Notes under the pieces: model-generated
Databases searched by the model: none
The model's input: the letters and a program-made list of their open reading frames with translations, nothing else
What the model was told of the DNA's origin: nothing
Shown here: piece after piece, positions 11,109-24,042 of the stretch
Position numbering within the stretch: position 1 is the first letter of the stretch
How the letters are laid out: each line of letters starts with the position of its first letter
NCBI RefSeq assembly: GCF_963678635.1
Contig: NC_087068.1
Span: 51,624,731-51,688,730, forward strand
Origin: Symsagittifera roscoffensis
Lineage: Eukaryota; Xenacoelomorpha; Acoela; Convolutidae
Direction of reading: 5' to 3'
Length of the DNA stretch: 64,000 nucleotides
Program-made: the position numbers and the translations under genes

Positions 11109-12305
11109 TTGAATTATCTTGCATTAAAACCATCACCCACAGTCTATTAAATAAAGTTAATCGATTGTCATTCCAAGCTCCTATTCCACGATAAGCTTAT
11201 ATAGTTTCAAATAGCACTTTCCAAAAAGCAAACCAGAGGAACAGTTCAATCAAAACCATTGTTCAGAGTTATCCCTGGGCTACACATGCACATACTGGAG
11301 AGTTGAAGTCATTGAAGTAGCTAGCAGTCAAGTCACAACTGCCCCACAGGCGATAAAAAAAGTTTTAACCGAAAATTTGCCCCAGTTTAAATTTTCGGTA
11401 AGACCGAAAATTTTCCTGGGTTAAATTTTAGTATGAGACTGGTGTTTACGAAAAAACCAGAGGGGAACATCGATCAAACCAGACTGTCTTCATATATCGA
11501 CCAAAGACGGCCGAAAAAATCGAAATTGTACATTGAGAAAGAATTGGATGGAAACTATTGTTGGAGGCAGAGAAGTGGCTTCACACGAAAAAGCGGAGAG
11601 TGAGCTATCACAAGGCGGGTGAAATCAAAACTTATATCATCCAAAGAGGAAAAGGCTGAGGACCACGTCAAACTGCGCTACGATAGGATGGTGCTAAATA
11701 GTCAAATGGTGCTAAAGAAGCCTAAAAGCAGAATGAAAAAGAATCGGAAACGAAAAAAGTGGTCAACGGGCTACAATAGCGCTAAACCAAACCGGTTGAC
11801 CCAATCGAGATAAATTGCAACAACAGGTTTTTGAGCAAAAAAATAACAGTAAACAAGCCTACGTTTCTGGGTCGAGACTAGCGATTTGGGTTTTGAATGA
11901 AGCGTGTTGAACAAATGTCAGAGCTCGATCGAAAACCCAAATTCTTTAAATATTTGTAAGTCTCATCTAGCAAACAAAATTTTTAGGCCTCTCAACTCAT
12001 GAAAAAACGTTTTAAAGCTAATAAAACTTATGAATATTTAATAGATTCAGTCAATTGAGAAAAAAATTTGTAGGCCTTTCCTACAAAATGCCAGAAGTTC
12101 AAAAATAGTTCAAAGAATTTTTATTGGAAAATTTAGAAGACAATGGTATTTTAATTGGCACCGAATTTTGGGCAGAGGAAATGATAAAACCGTTGACAGA
12201 TTTCTCAACCCTAAGTTTAATCTCAACCATAAGTTTAATGCAGAAGAATTTTTAAAAATTGCCAGGATGGTGGTGCTAGAGTTTGGTACCCTAAAACCGT
12301 GTCTG
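11109..12305. other. Spacer with one small basic ORF
   Basis: Mostly noncoding. A 64-residue lysine/arginine-rich ORF (11619-11813) lies in a slightly less AT-rich patch (11.45-11.83 kb); composition alone could explain it. Nothing recognised. Confidence 0.35.
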
Positions 12306-12606
12306 TACAAAGGGTCCCATACAAAACAGTCCAACACAAAACAGTCCGGAAAAGTATGGAAATGAACGAAAAAACAGTCCGATACAAAAAAATCCGAAAA
12401 ACAGTCCCAAGTAATAATTGTTGTAACGAGCCGGTAGGGCGAGAGTTTTCCTTTGTTCAACAAACATAAACAACAAAATATTCACCGCCGCAGTCGCGCC
12501 AACGTGTTGCGAGCTTGCCAACAGAGGGTAGGACTTAATACGAAATTTAAAGCCGGTTATCGCCCACGGGCGACCTTAAACCGGACTGTTTTGTATTGGA
12601 CTTTGT
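12306..12606. repeat. Inverted repeat with CAATACAAAACAGTCCG ends
   Basis: Left end 12306-12348 has 'CATACAAAACAGTCC' twice. The right end 12577-12606 is its inverse ('GGACTGTTTTGTATTGGAC'). Further 'ACAGTCC' words lie inside. Likely a short non-autonomous element; overlapping ORFs on both strands are by-products of the symmetry. Confidence 0.65.
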
Positions 12607-13717
12607 TTGGAATTCATTTTCCAAAGAAACCAGACGCATCACGCGAAATTTCAAAGACAACATAAAAAATTTTTTGTTCCAAAAATACGAAGAACTAACA
12701 GTTGACAGGGCTGAGAGAAGATTTAAAAAATAATTATAAATTTTTTTAAGTTTATTTTGTTGAGACAATTGTATAATTGGTTCTACGTGCATTTTGAATC
12801 AATAAAAGTGATTGTTGGTAAATTTATCATTTCTAGACATGCAACGATTTCTAGACTAAGAAATTTATGAAACTAACAAGATCTGCTGGAAAAAAAGTCA
12901 AACTTAATTCTGTTTCTGACGAAACGGTCGCAGCAAACAAAAACTGGATCAAATAGTCGAAACATACAAATATTGATTGAGATTTCGAAAAAAAGTGAAA
13001 AAATCGGCCAGAGTTATACTAGGTATCCTGGGAAAAGCAAGTTGTTAATAAGATCATCGTGGTATTTGGCCCAATGGTGTTCGGCCCAAAATTTTTTTTA
13101 TTGTTTTCGGATATTTTTCGAAAAAAGTTTCTTTTTCGCAAAAAATTTCGAAATCTGTGTTCCTGTTTTAGATTGCTGAATTTACTCCCACTCGAAAAAA
13201 TTGCAAATGGACAACAATCAACAAATACACTAAGTGGATGAATTATACGGTTCCTTTGGGCACTGCTATCTCGGGAATTGAGAGTAAACACCACCAAGGA
13301 AATGAGTAAGTAACCTCTATGAAATTAAAATATAAAACTTTAAAAGACCATAAATTATATGAGCAAAGTGAAGCCCTCTAGCTCCTGAGGTGCCTTTAAA
13401 TAAGAAAAAAGTTAGGTGAGCCAGGAATAATTGTCGTGAAATGTCTTTTGCAAAAAACTGGCAAACATAATTGAGGGATTAAACACCCGATTGTTCGTTC
13501 TTCTGCCTAAGTTGCGGTATGATAAAAAATTGTCATTGCTTGGGTTTTCCAAGTACTGTTTGCTAAAAAAAAACGAAATGCACATGAAATTACTTTTTTT
13601 TAAAATAAAACTAACGGATGTTTGTGGTCATAGTATTTACAAGTTTTCTACTAAGGCATAGCAAAAGCGACATCATAATCGGGCTCAGAAGTTATCTCAA
13701 ACTGTTTTGAGACTACA
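12607..13717. other. Noncoding spacer
   Basis: AT-rich with only short ORFs on both strands; no supported gene or structure seen. Confidence 0.45.
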
Positions 13718-15545
13718 AAAATTGGCCAAATGCAGTGTTATTATTGTTAATGATTGAAAAAAGTGTACTTGGCTGTGAAAGTTTTGCAAAAATAATATTT
13801 TTTGAAAGAAAAATTAATTTGTAATTTTTTTTTTCATTTTTCATTTTTTGAAAATCTTCTTCAGATACCTAAAATGATAACAGCAATTTGGTGCTCCTAA
13901 TTATGTGTATTTTCTCTTCAGACATTTATCCCTTTTTTCTGCAGCCATTTTTATGAGAGTGTTTTTTATATAATGCAAAATTTTCAGAGCAATTAAAGAA
14001 AATGCAACAGTTTACCTGCTCTGGAGTTTCATGGAAACTAGTCAATAAAAGGGACTTTTATGAGAAAACTATTTAAAACAAATAAACATTTATAGATGCC
14101 AGTTTTAAAACTTGAAACAATTTTAAATGATTTTATTCGATTTATTTTTCTCATCAAATTAATCCATTATAATCCATTTTTCTTCCATCAATTTTATAAC
14201 CCATCAATTTTGTTCTAAACATGAATCAATGAAAATCGATTTTTTTTCTCCGCAAGAAAAACACTATAACATTCTTTCACTGAGAATTTTTTTATTTTTC
14301 CTTGTTTATAACTAATAAGTTTTGAAATAAATAATAAATAAGATGATGCAAAAAAAAACGAAACAATTAACAAAGTCATGTTTTTTTTGTCTGAAATTTT
14401 CTTGTTTCACTTCTGTTTACCCCCACCCCCAAGTTTGTTACCAATAAACCGACACCGATCGCCCATGGATTCTAATTGATTATATTAGATTCCCAAAAAT
14501 AATCCAATATAGTCTATTAAAGATGTAAAATTCAGACAACGGAAATGATTATATCACCACTATAATCGATTATTTTTGAAAAAAAATCCACTAAAATCCT
14601 TCATAATCGCTTATAATCATATGTGATCAATAACAATCAAATATTTTGCCAAGATAAGCCTTTATAATTAAATTTTTAAAAATAAATATCCATTATAATC
14701 TATCATAATTGATTAAAGTGCATTTTAATTTTCAACTAATTTCGGTTATTTGTGAAATTTTTTTTTACAGTTTTTGCAAGAAGTTCGCAAATTTTAGCAA
14801 ATTCTAAGCCATCTTTTTTACTAAATGCCATGTCTCAACGCAAACTCCCTCAAATTTCCATCTCCTCCCCAACTAAAGAGGGGGGTTGGGGTAAGCTGGG
14901 GGTTGGTGGGGTAAACGGTGGAAGATGTCAATCACTAACCCCCCTTCCTCAAAGTCTACCATTAAATAATCGCCCCATATCCAACCATGAAGGGAAGGCG
15001 AATGTCGCCTGTGATAAACTGGAAGCGAGGGGTTGAAGTAAACAAGGGGGGTGTAAACTGATATGAAAACAAAAATTACAGACAAGAAAAAATATATGTT
15101 AGAATGTGAAATGTAACGTACGTTTTACATTGCAACTGCGCTTAACAAGAAATGAGATAACTTTGATAAAGAATGTAAATATCATAATTAACCTCTAAAA
15201 CAATCCATTATGATTGGTTATAATGGATTATATTGACATTAAAAATAATAAAAATTTAATCCGTTTTGGATGGATTATAATTTATCGATTATTTTGTAAA
15301 TTTATAGACACTGACCATATTATGACAATATAAGCGATTATGATCCCAGGAAGTTCGGTGCGGGTAAGCTCCACCTCTTTACCCACCAAGTTTTTTAACC
15401 ATTGAAGAGGGGAGGGGGCTACTCAAAGTAAACTCCACCTTTAAATCTCATCCCCCAGCTTAAGCCACCCTCATCTTTTAAACTCACGTTCAATGGTAAA
15501 CAATCGCCTTTTGCGCACTTTTACTATAGTCATTTACCCAGATCA
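13718..15545 (+). repeat. 1.8-kb tandem repeat, unit A
   Basis: Collinear with 15561-17275. Shared landmarks, in order: 'ATTGGCCAAATG' start, 'ACCTAAAATGATAACAGCAA', a C-run (14,420), 'CGCCCATGGATTC', 'TGTAAAATTCAGACAACG', a G-rich 'GAGGGGGGTTGGGGTAA' block (14,877), 'TATAGACACTGACCATATTA' (about 15,305) and 'AGTTCGGTGCGGGTAA' (15,350). It contains several ATAATCGATTATAATGGATT words. ORFs over the G/C-rich blocks are repeat artefacts. Confidence 0.85.
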
Positions 15546-15560
15546 TTTGGCACAAAAGAT

Positions 15561-17275
15561 GAAATTGGGCCAAATGAAGCGTTAAAGAACGAAAAAAGTA
15601 AATTCGGCTAGAAAATAAATTGCAAAAAAATACAAATTTATTTGTATTTTTTTTCATCTTTCATTTTTTTCAAAATCTACTCCTATTATTATACCTAAAA
15701 CTATAACAGCAATCTAATTTAGCGTGATTTCGTTTTTTCGGACATGTGTAGTTTTTGTGTAGCCATTTTAAAAGTGTGTTCTTTAATATATTTCGAAACT
15801 TTTGATTTCCCCTCAGCGCAATTTGAAAAAAAAATTAAAAACTTACCTGCACTGGAGTTTCTTGGATAATAATCGAAACAAAAGGACTTGTATGAAAAAA
15901 TCATTTGACAATATAAGCATTTATAGATGCCAATTCTAAAACTTACATCAGTTTCTTCTAATTTAATCAATTTTTTCTCAACATATCCTCAAGAAAAACA
16001 TTACAAGAGTTCTTCTCTGAGAAAAAATTGTTCTCTAAGCTCGTTGCATTTCCTCTGCAAAGTTTTGACGAATCACATATACGTTTTGTACTAAAAATAA
16101 ACAACTTGATAAAAAAAAAACAAAATCATTTTAAAAAATTATGTTTTTTCGTCTGAATTTTTTCCTGTTTCTTTTCTGCTTACCCCCCCCCCCCCTAATT
16201 ATTACCAATGTACCGGCAACGAGCGCCCATGGATTCCTATTGTTTATAATGGATTCCCGAGACAAAAATAATCCAATATAACCTATTACAAGTGTAAAAT
16301 TCAGACAACGAATATGATTATATTACCACTGTAATCGATTATTTTTGAAAAAATTATCCATCAAAATTCTTTATAATCGATAATAACTGTTATTATTTCA
16401 AATAAGTTGCTTATTTTGCCAAAATAACCTTTTATAAATGATTATATTTTAAATAAAAATTCATTACAATCTATGATAATCGACTATAATTCATTTTGTC
16501 TTTTAAACTAAATTTGGGTATTTTTGCAGAGCCATGTCTTTTACTAAATGCCATATCTCAATGTCACTCCCTCAAGTCTTACACCTCCTCCCCAACTAAA
16601 GAGGGGAGTTGGGGTAAACTTAGTGGGGATGTCAATCATGAACCCCCTTCCCTCAAAGTATACCATTAAATAATCGCCCCATGTTCAACCATGAGGGGAG
16701 GGCGAATGGAGCTTGTGTTAAACTAGCGGGGAGGGGGGTAAAGAAAGGGGGGTGTGGGTGTAAACTGAGATGAATAAAAAAAAATGGAGAACAAAAACAA
16801 TATACAACATGTAAATTGTTTTTGCCTCTAATTTTTTATTCATCTCAGTGAAATGTGAAATGTAACAGTTTATAAAACGTAATATGTAGCAACTGCACTA
16901 GACAAGAAATGAGATAACTTTGAAAAAAAATCATAATTTACCTCTCAAAAAAATCATTATGATCGGTTATAATGGATTATATTTACATTAAAAATAATAG
17001 AAATTTAATTCGTTTTTGATGGATTATAATAGATTGTTTTGTAAAATTATAGACACTGACCATATTATGACAATATAAGCGATTATGATCCAAGGGAGTT
17101 CGGTGCGGGTAAATTCCACCTCTTTACCCACAAAGTTGTTTAACCATTGAAGAGGGGGAGGTTTAAACCATCCCCATCCCCCAGTTTAAACCACCCTCAT
17201 ATTATAAAGTCACGTTCAATGGTAAAAAATTGCCAATAGCGCACTTTTTCTATGGCTGCATTTACCCACATCCAC
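15561..17275 (+). repeat. 1.8-kb tandem repeat, unit B
   Basis: Second, diverged unit in the same orientation, directly following unit A. The C-run at 16,180, the G-rich block near 16,600-16,750 and 'AGTTCGGTGCGGGTAAATTCC' at 17,098 mark the collinearity. Indels account for the change in offset from about 1,843 at the start to about 1,728 at the end. Confidence 0.85.
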
Positions 17276-17664
17276 TGCCTCCACGTTCAAGTAAGAGGGG
17301 GATGTTCAAGGGTTGTGTTCCCTCACCCTTCAACAATTAAACACCTCTTCCAATCATTGAATCTCACTTGAGGGGTTTTTGTGCGAATGGCTATCCCGTA
17401 CCTAACGGAAGCTGTTTTTCTAGATAAAAACTTTATGTAGATTATCTAGCCTAGTTTTCTCGGATTTTTCGTGCAGAAGTTATCTTTTTATTTTCTAGTT
17501 TAGAAATAAACAGTTTTTGAAAAGAAATAACGAAAAATCAGTTCACTGCTCACCCGCAACGAAATAAACATGCTTCGAGTATACACAATAACAGTTGCAA
17601 TACAATGCAAACTTACACTTGGCATAACAACAATTATATTGCTAAAACTACGCAGCTACATGAA
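17276..17664. other. Spacer between repeat units
   Basis: Noncoding; begins with the C/A-rich tail of unit B. Nothing else seen. Confidence 0.45.
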
Positions 17665-17735
17665 GGGCTGTAGCCTAAAGGGTAGAGAAGTTGGCTGGAA
17701 TGCAGAAGGTCAGGGGTTCGAGCACCACCAAGAGA
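17665..17735 (+). repeat. tRNA-derived SINE-like head
   Basis: The sequence reads like a degenerate tRNA: A-box-like TAGCCTAAAGGGTAGAG near 17,671 and B-box-like GGTTCGAGCAC at 17,715-17,725, about 30 bp apart. It is followed by an unrelated AT-rich tail containing 'TTTCTAGCTAGAAATAG'. The acceptor stem does not close (GGGCTGT against ACCACCA), which argues for a SINE or tRNA pseudogene rather than a functional tRNA. Confidence 0.55.
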
Positions 17736-17924
17736 ATTCTTTCTAGCTAGAAATAGCCTACATTTAGCTAAATTCTGATCAGAATTAGGTTGAGAAATAA
17801 TGAATTGAAAGAAAATTCATGCTTTAATTAAACATTTCAAAAAGAGCTTCTGGCAAGAAATTATATTAGATTTAAAGTATTTCTAGTCAGAAATAAAAAA
17901 TTTTCTCGGTAAGGGATAGTAAAT

Positions 17925-18290
17925 GTGGGCGAATTGCAATTTTTTTTATCATGGCGATGGTAAAAAACAAGTAATTAAATGTTGAAATGCCAAAAAAGTG
18001 AAAAGCCATAACAAATAAAATAGTATATCAAAGTAAAATTTTACGAAGTGTGAAACGTAGCAACTGCACTAAACAGGAGCTGCAATAAAAAAAATTGCAA
18101 AATTTATCAATACTCTCCTAAAAATCGATTACAATTGATCATAATGGATTATTTTGATGTAAGTAAATTATTGAGATTATATTTAATTTTTAATTGAATA
18201 TAATCGGTTATAGTTGAAATTTATTGCGACTGAAAGTAAAAATATAATGTAATCAATTATTGAAGCTAAGAATTCAGTGCGCGTACCCAT
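17925..18290 (+). repeat. 1.8-kb tandem repeat, partial unit C
   Basis: Shares 'GTAGCAACTGCACTAAACA' with units A/B and ends with 'TCAGTGCGCGTACCC', matching 'TTCGGTGCGGGTAAA'. The interior is a shortened, diverged version with ATAATCGATT words and without the G/C-rich block. Confidence 0.6.
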
Positions 18291-19102
18291 GAAAAATTTT
18301 TATGGAGAAAAAAAACACGAAAAATAATTTGCAAAGACGAAAAGTACTATTTGTCGCATCGTAAAAACTTTCTTTGAATCAATCTGTTTTCACAAAAAGG
18401 CATTCCAATTCCTACATACAATTACTAATCATTATAAAACATTAAAATCTACACAAACTACACAGTTTTGCGAATCTCCTTCTATTTTGGTAGTTGAGGG
18501 AATTAATCAGCTGGACAGGACCATTTTGTTTGAATCTATGTTTAGGAACTCTTTCGATAAATTATAAAAAGATGCTTTTTCCATACTTACAAAATTGCTT
18601 CAAAACACAAATTAAGAAAAGTTGAGATAGATGGCTTTCAAAAAATTAGGGATAATGTTTCGCCAAAACTCATAAAATGATTATGTTTGGTATAAAGATT
18701 GTTGAACACTGCTTTAAAGCCTAGGTTGAACAGGTTTTTCTGATTTCCAACTAGGCTGCATTTATTATCTCAAGCGTTTCAGTAAGATCTGAAGTCTCAA
18801 GCTTTCTGCACTTTCTGTTGAAAAATATAAGTGTTCAGCTGTATCTTATAGTGAAGGCAATTCAAAAGCTAGAATAGAGTTTTTTGAAGTCATCCAAAGA
18901 AAAAGCTGGAAACCTTTTGTTGAATTGCATTGCTTTTTTGTCGTAACCTACTTTTCTTGTTTTTCTAGTTGCTACCTTGTTTCTTGCTTTTCTTGATGCA
19001 AAAAGTAAAATCAGTGTTCTATGAAAAAACTGCCGTGGGACTTCATAAAAAAAAATAAAGAAATGGAAAAACCCGCACCGAGAATTCTATTTTGATTTAT
19101 TC
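18291..19102. other. Noncoding spacer
   Basis: No supported gene, RNA or repeat seen. Confidence 0.45.
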
Positions 19103-19315
19103 TCATTTTATATCGTCAAAAATGTTTTTGACAGAACGACTGCTCTTCCATCTGTTTTCTCGAGAAACGATTTTGTTAGTTCTACGCTTAGAATTTGTAT
19201 CCCCATCTGCCAGCTCAGCTGATTTCGAACTGTTTTTGTTCCAATATATTTTGCAATTATTCTGACTTTTTTGGTCCACTAACAAACTCTCTAATCTTTG
19301 GTGCGGCAATGTCAA
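19103..19315 (-). CDS. Possible lysine/serine-rich terminal exon
   Basis: Minus-strand open frame of about 70 codons ending at TGA. It is hydrophilic and basic (NSSKSAELADGDTNSKRRTN...RSVKNIFDDIK) and GC-richer than its flanks. There is no in-frame ATG at the start, so it would have to be an exon; a poly-purine tract (poly-pyrimidine on the minus strand would be needed) does not give a clean acceptor. Not recognised. Confidence 0.25.
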   Translation of the reverse strand: MTLPHQRLESLLVDQKSQNNCKIYWNKNSSKSAELADGDTNSKRRTNKIVSRENRWKSSRSVKNIFDDIK

Positions 19316-19756
19316 CCAAGTTTGCTTCTTTTTTTTTGCATTGTCTTTTTTAATGATGGGTATTACAGTTCTGCCAGGAGCTTGCGCAAGAGCAACAACT
19401 CTTTTTCGAAACTGGTCTGAAGGTCCTCAAAGAATGGCGGAGTTTTGTGCAACCGTTCCAAATAAATTCTTAATCAAAAATGAAAATCCGACTCTTACAG
19501 GATAAGAAAACAATTCGCATGATTCTTTCGGAGACAAAACGGAACTTTTTGTGTGTATTATCTCATTGTTCGGTTTTAATACTATAGTACGAGTTTTTCA
19601 TTAATTTTCAAAATTTAGATTGGTAAAAGAGAAATTGTGTACAGTCCCGAATGAAACAAGTGTTCAAATCAGCAATTTAGTTTATTCATTTATATCACTA
19701 TATATCATCAAGGGACGTTTTCCTATACTGTCCATGAAATTTTGAAATTTAGGTAG

Positions 19757-20116
19757 GCCTTTTCCTCTCATTATTACTCTTGCCTAAAACAAAAATATGA
19801 CGAAAGTGACAGCCATTTGATTGATAAAAAACTGATCGATCCTCAGATAATCAAACAGCTACTTCCTGTGTGGTCTGATGTACTGATATATAAATTCCAT
19901 TATCTTCAAAATGTTTATCGTTCATTACTACAAGTAAATGAACTAAATTTTGATACAACCCCACTACAATCTACATCTTTTTCGTTTTTGAACCAATGTC
20001 TTCAATCTCTGATCGTAGGTTTTCACTCAGTACCATTTCAATACAATGAAGCGTTTGATAACTCTGAAGCTTTAACCTACCTTTCTCCTTGCATATTAAT
20101 TTGCTCCGTTAGATAA
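19757..20116 (+). CDS. Probable coding exon, unrecognised
   Basis: An open frame of 119 codons begins right after an AG (19755-19756) preceded by a T-rich stretch. It encodes a well-mixed, globular-looking sequence: YYSCLKQKYDESDSHLIDKK, LIDPQIIKQLLPVWSDVLIY, then FHYLQNVYRSLLQVNELNFD, and stops at TAG near 20,114. There is no ATG at the start, consistent with an internal or last exon whose neighbours are outside recognisable reach. Amphipathic helices (LLPVWSDVLIYKFHYLQNVY) suggest a helical protein. A family name is not justified. Confidence 0.45.
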   Translation, partial: AFSSHYYSCLKQKYDESDSHLIDKKLIDPQIIKQLLPVWSDVLIYKFHYLQNVYRSLLQVNELNFDTTPLQSTSFSFLNQCLQSLIVGFHSVPFQYNEAFDNSEALTYLSPCILICSVR

Positions 20117-22597
20117 TTTATATATTAACCCAAACGATTAGGCGGACAAAAATTGTTGAAAACATGCGCAAAAGCAAAAACATTCAAGGCTTAGAAGAAC
20201 AAGTATAAAAAAGTACTCGATAGAAAATACTCCTTAGTATAACAAGTACAAAAAAATTTTATCTTGAGAATGAATTTTTTCGCATTGTATTTTTTTACAA
20301 CTTGTGTCTATACTTTTCAGAGAATGAACAAATCAAAGATTTAAATTCGAACATAGGATTTTTTATTTAAGAAGTTGTTAAAAACTTTTCGCACACGGAT
20401 GTTAAACAAAGTTATGTTATCAATTTGCAAATTATTTCACAAAAACTTTCGCAACATGTTGAAAAATTCAAAAATGGTTTTGATTCGACATTTTGTAATT
20501 TTTCAAAACTTTTTGGACACATGATAGAAAATCATAGTAGTTTTTGCAAAATTCCAAATTTTTTCAACATTTTCATAGCACACATGTTAAAAAATTCTAA
20601 ACCTAAAAAAAACTTTTCAATTTTTGCGTTCTATAAGAAAAAATTTTTAAACATTTTTCTACATTGTTAATTTTAATTTATAAGATTTCTTTGTTCGAAA
20701 TTTGATCAAAAAGAAAACCAATTGCTGCATAAATGATGATCAAAACATCCAAAAAACAATGTATAAAGATGGAAAACAGCACACAGAGTCATCATTATCA
20801 AAACGTTCTAGGCAAAATTTTAATGAAAACTTGCATTACAAGTTAATTAGTTGCGTTTTTTGAAAAAAAAACATAAAAAAATTGCATCACACATTTTTTT
20901 CTATAAGAGTTTATGCACACTTGCGCACTTGTTAACGAATTCGAAACAATTTTTGCACATGTAAGAAAACTCAAAAACATTTTTGCATACTTGTGGATAA
21001 ACATTTCATATTTTTTAATATTGCAAAAACTTCTGAGAAAAATTTTGCACAAGTTTTATGTTAAAAAGCGTTCAAGCTGAAATATAGTTACATTTGACAA
21101 TATTTTCATGAACAAATATTCCGTTTTTGATAGAAACACTGATGCGTTCACTATTTACAGAAACTAAACAAACAAAAAAATCAATAGTTTTTAACAAATC
21201 AGATTCAAACTTCGAGCTTCGAACTTTTCGAATCCTCTTCAAAAAACTGATCTGACAGTCTGGACAGAAATTGAATCATGTCTTTTGAAGTTTTTAAGCA
21301 ACTTTTTGCTAAGTTAACTAAAATTTGAAATCTGAACCAATGTTTTTTTCCTAGAACAGTGAAAGTTGTAGAAAAGTTTCAGCAGAGAAAATGACGTCAT
21401 AACACTTTAACTTCAAGGATCTTCTAAATGTTAGAATATACACTAAGTTGCTTTCAAGTGACCAATTACTACAAAAACTATTTCGAAGAAATGATTGAGT
21501 TTGACATCTTCTACAGATGTCAGAAGAAGTTTTTCAGCTCCTTAACAGTTTACCTTCAAGAAAGGTAAGAAAAACGAAACAACTCGAGATAAAAGGTAAA
21601 AAAAGAGAAAAACTATTGAAACAACGTGATATGTTCTCTCTCTTGACAAGAAAATATGGCGTTGTAGGTGAAGAAAAACTGACATGAATTTCGAAAACTA
21701 ACTCAAATTTTGTTTCAAAGCGGTTTTTTTGTTTTTTTATTCAATTTTCAAAGTTTTCTAATTATTTGTGGATAATTTTCTTCTCATTCTCAATTTTTGA
21801 TCAATTTCTTGTTCTGTAAAATTTTATCACCGCAAATTACTAAAAGAAAAACGAACATTCAAAATCAGTTCTTGATTTTATCAAAAAGCTTACATAATTG
21901 CTGTACACAGAGGAATAACCATCAAAAAACGATTGAGCGTTTTCAAAAAATCAGGTTCATTTTTTGATTTTGTACTTCCTTATGAATCCTCACTAGAACG
22001 AGCCAGTCTAGTGTTTAAGTTGATGCGATTTTTTCGGAAATCGTCGTTTCTTTGCAATGGTTGAGGTTTGTTCTGTTCCTTGTCATCAAAACATATAAAG
22101 AGCTGCTGGGCTAAGCGGAATAAAAACTTATCCGCTTGATGTAACAAGATTTGAGTTAAGACATTCATTTTTGTGATATCTGTATTGATAATCAGCTAAT
22201 ATCTGAAAATTTGGTTGAGAGAGGTTTCTTTTAATAGTGAATGGAACTTGCAACACTCCAGGGAAAAAATTTCATGTAGGAAAATTTAACTAAAATAACT
22301 TCAAATTCACGCTATTTCCATAAATGATGACTCAAATTGTTATTTTCATTTTTCCTTCAAACTGGCAATCATGTTTTTCAAGTCAAATTCGTCTGATCAG
22401 TTAACTCTTCGAGTCAAAAATATACTCGAGGAAAAATACTACAACTAACTACATTATATTTTCAAAAAATCAGACAAGAGTTTGCGAAAACCCTGCTTGA
22501 GGAAAATTTACTTTAAATTGGCTTCCAACTATTCAAGAAAAAAGACTTGGGACAACTGGAAAAGCGGCAGCTAGTCTATCTCAGTGGATAAGAATGA
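20117..22597. other. AT-rich spacer with recurrent TTTTTGCACAxxTG words
   Basis: From about 20,400 to 21,060 words such as 'ACACATGTTAAAAAATTC', 'CAATTTTTGCACATGTAAG' and 'CATTTTTGCATACTTGTG' recur every 60-80 bp on both strands, giving several spurious ORFs. Nothing else recognised. Confidence 0.4.
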
Positions 22598-22866
22598 CAC
22601 GCAATTTTCGAAATCAGAAATATTGTTTTTCACGATGCTGAAAACCTTGGACTCGTTCCTATACTGGAACTCAGTTCTGGCGAGGAGTCAGCAATGGACC
22701 AGGAGACTCCCGTCTCCAAAAGAGCATATGTCATAGCAACCTACAACCCAAGACAAGGTCATCAGACCTCGCTACAGTCAGGTTCGACACTTAACTGCAG
22801 AGGAGAATGCAGCAAAGAAACAAGTTGCCTATGTCAACTACATTTTGAATCAATTTATCTTCAATG
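22598..22866 (+). CDS. GC-richer open patch, possible exon or SINE
   Basis: Open frame of about 89 codons (FHDAENLGLVPILEL, then SSGEESAMDQETPVSKRAYV, then cysteine-rich NCRGECSKETSCLCQLHF). It stands out from AT-rich flanks. Its 5' edge (CAGTGGATAAG...TTCGAAATCAGAA) faintly resembles a tRNA-Arg D/anticodon region, so a tRNA-derived SINE is the main alternative to an exon. Not recognised. Confidence 0.25.
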
Positions 22867-24042
22867 AAAACTTTAATGTTATAAGCTGTGATTTTTTTTG
22901 TGTTTTTCATTTAATGTATCATTTCCTTAAAATCATTTGTTCTCACTGAAATCTACGTTTTCATCTAAAAGTTTGGATTCATAGGAAAAATAGTGAAAAA
23001 ACAAGCAATCAAATCGAAACTCATGACTCAAGAATCAAATCTTAATTCCAACTGTTTTTCCAGTATTCGGTGAAAAAATTACCCAAAAAAAAGTTTTTTT
23101 TTGCTTTTTATATCAAAAAACAGATAAATGTTGTACGATTCAGACAGTACTACCAACAGAAAAAAAATTTTAATAAAATTTTTTTCAATCTTTTTGAGTT
23201 TCCTATTGCATTGGCTGTTTTCAATGCTTTGTTCAAAATTGTTTCTGATTGAATACATGAAAGCAAGACAATTGCTAAGGATAGGAAAAAAAACCTGTAA
23301 AAATCAGTTGAAAAAGATACAAATCTGCCAAAACAAAATTTCACAACAGAAGGTTTCTTCAACAGTTATCGATTTCTATAAATGATTTTAAAAATTGTTA
23401 TTAGTGAAAAAAAAAATGTTCTATCAAAACTATTATCAACGACTGAAATAGGCATGTATCAGATTTTAATGCTAAATTTCTTGAACTCAAATACAAGAGT
23501 GGTGCAGTGATAACGTTGATGGATATCGTAATAGTTTTCCTTGTACACCAACACCATTAATAACTCGGGTTATGTTTTCACAATTTAAACATAGACCAAT
23601 GGCAAATCCTATAAAACAAAAAAAAATACTTGGAAAATAACAATTTTTCGACTCAAAAAAAATACGGTTGATTGATTTTAAAAATTTTCACAAATAGGCG
23701 TTTTAATGATTTAGAAGTCTTAAAAAACTATATCTGTGAGTATTTCCTTCTGATTAGTTAATATCAAGAATGTTTCATTTTTTTTCAATTTTTTTTATTT
23801 TCATGATAAAGAGAGAAAAAGAATTCCATTCTAATTTGCTTTCATGTCAGAAACAATTGGTCGATGTAATTGCATAATCGTTGTTCTCTATCTCAGCTCA
23901 AATTTCGGATATTTCAAAATAAGTTTGGATCTTTCAAAAAAAATTTGGGTCACTAATTCTCCCTTTTCGCAAGTTATCTTAACTTCTTTAGTTATTGAGA
24001 TGTCGTCCCTAAAAATAATTTAAAATAAATTCAATTCTTGAG
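22867..24042. other. Noncoding spacer
   Basis: Low-complexity AT-rich sequence; overlapping short ORFs on both strands near 23.1-23.4 kb look like chance. Confidence 0.45.

Noticed and set aside
12110-12792. Several overlapping ORFs on both strands
   Set aside because: Produced by inverted ACAGTCC repeats; no conserved domain or start context.
22561-22640. Possible tRNA-Arg relic (GTGGATAAG...TTCGAAATCAGAA)
   Set aside because: No proper B box or acceptor pairing; kept only as a comment on the nearby open patch.
23070-23385. Three overlapping ORFs near 23.1-23.4 kb
   Set aside because: Lys/Phe-rich, as expected from A/T homopolymers; no splice or start support.
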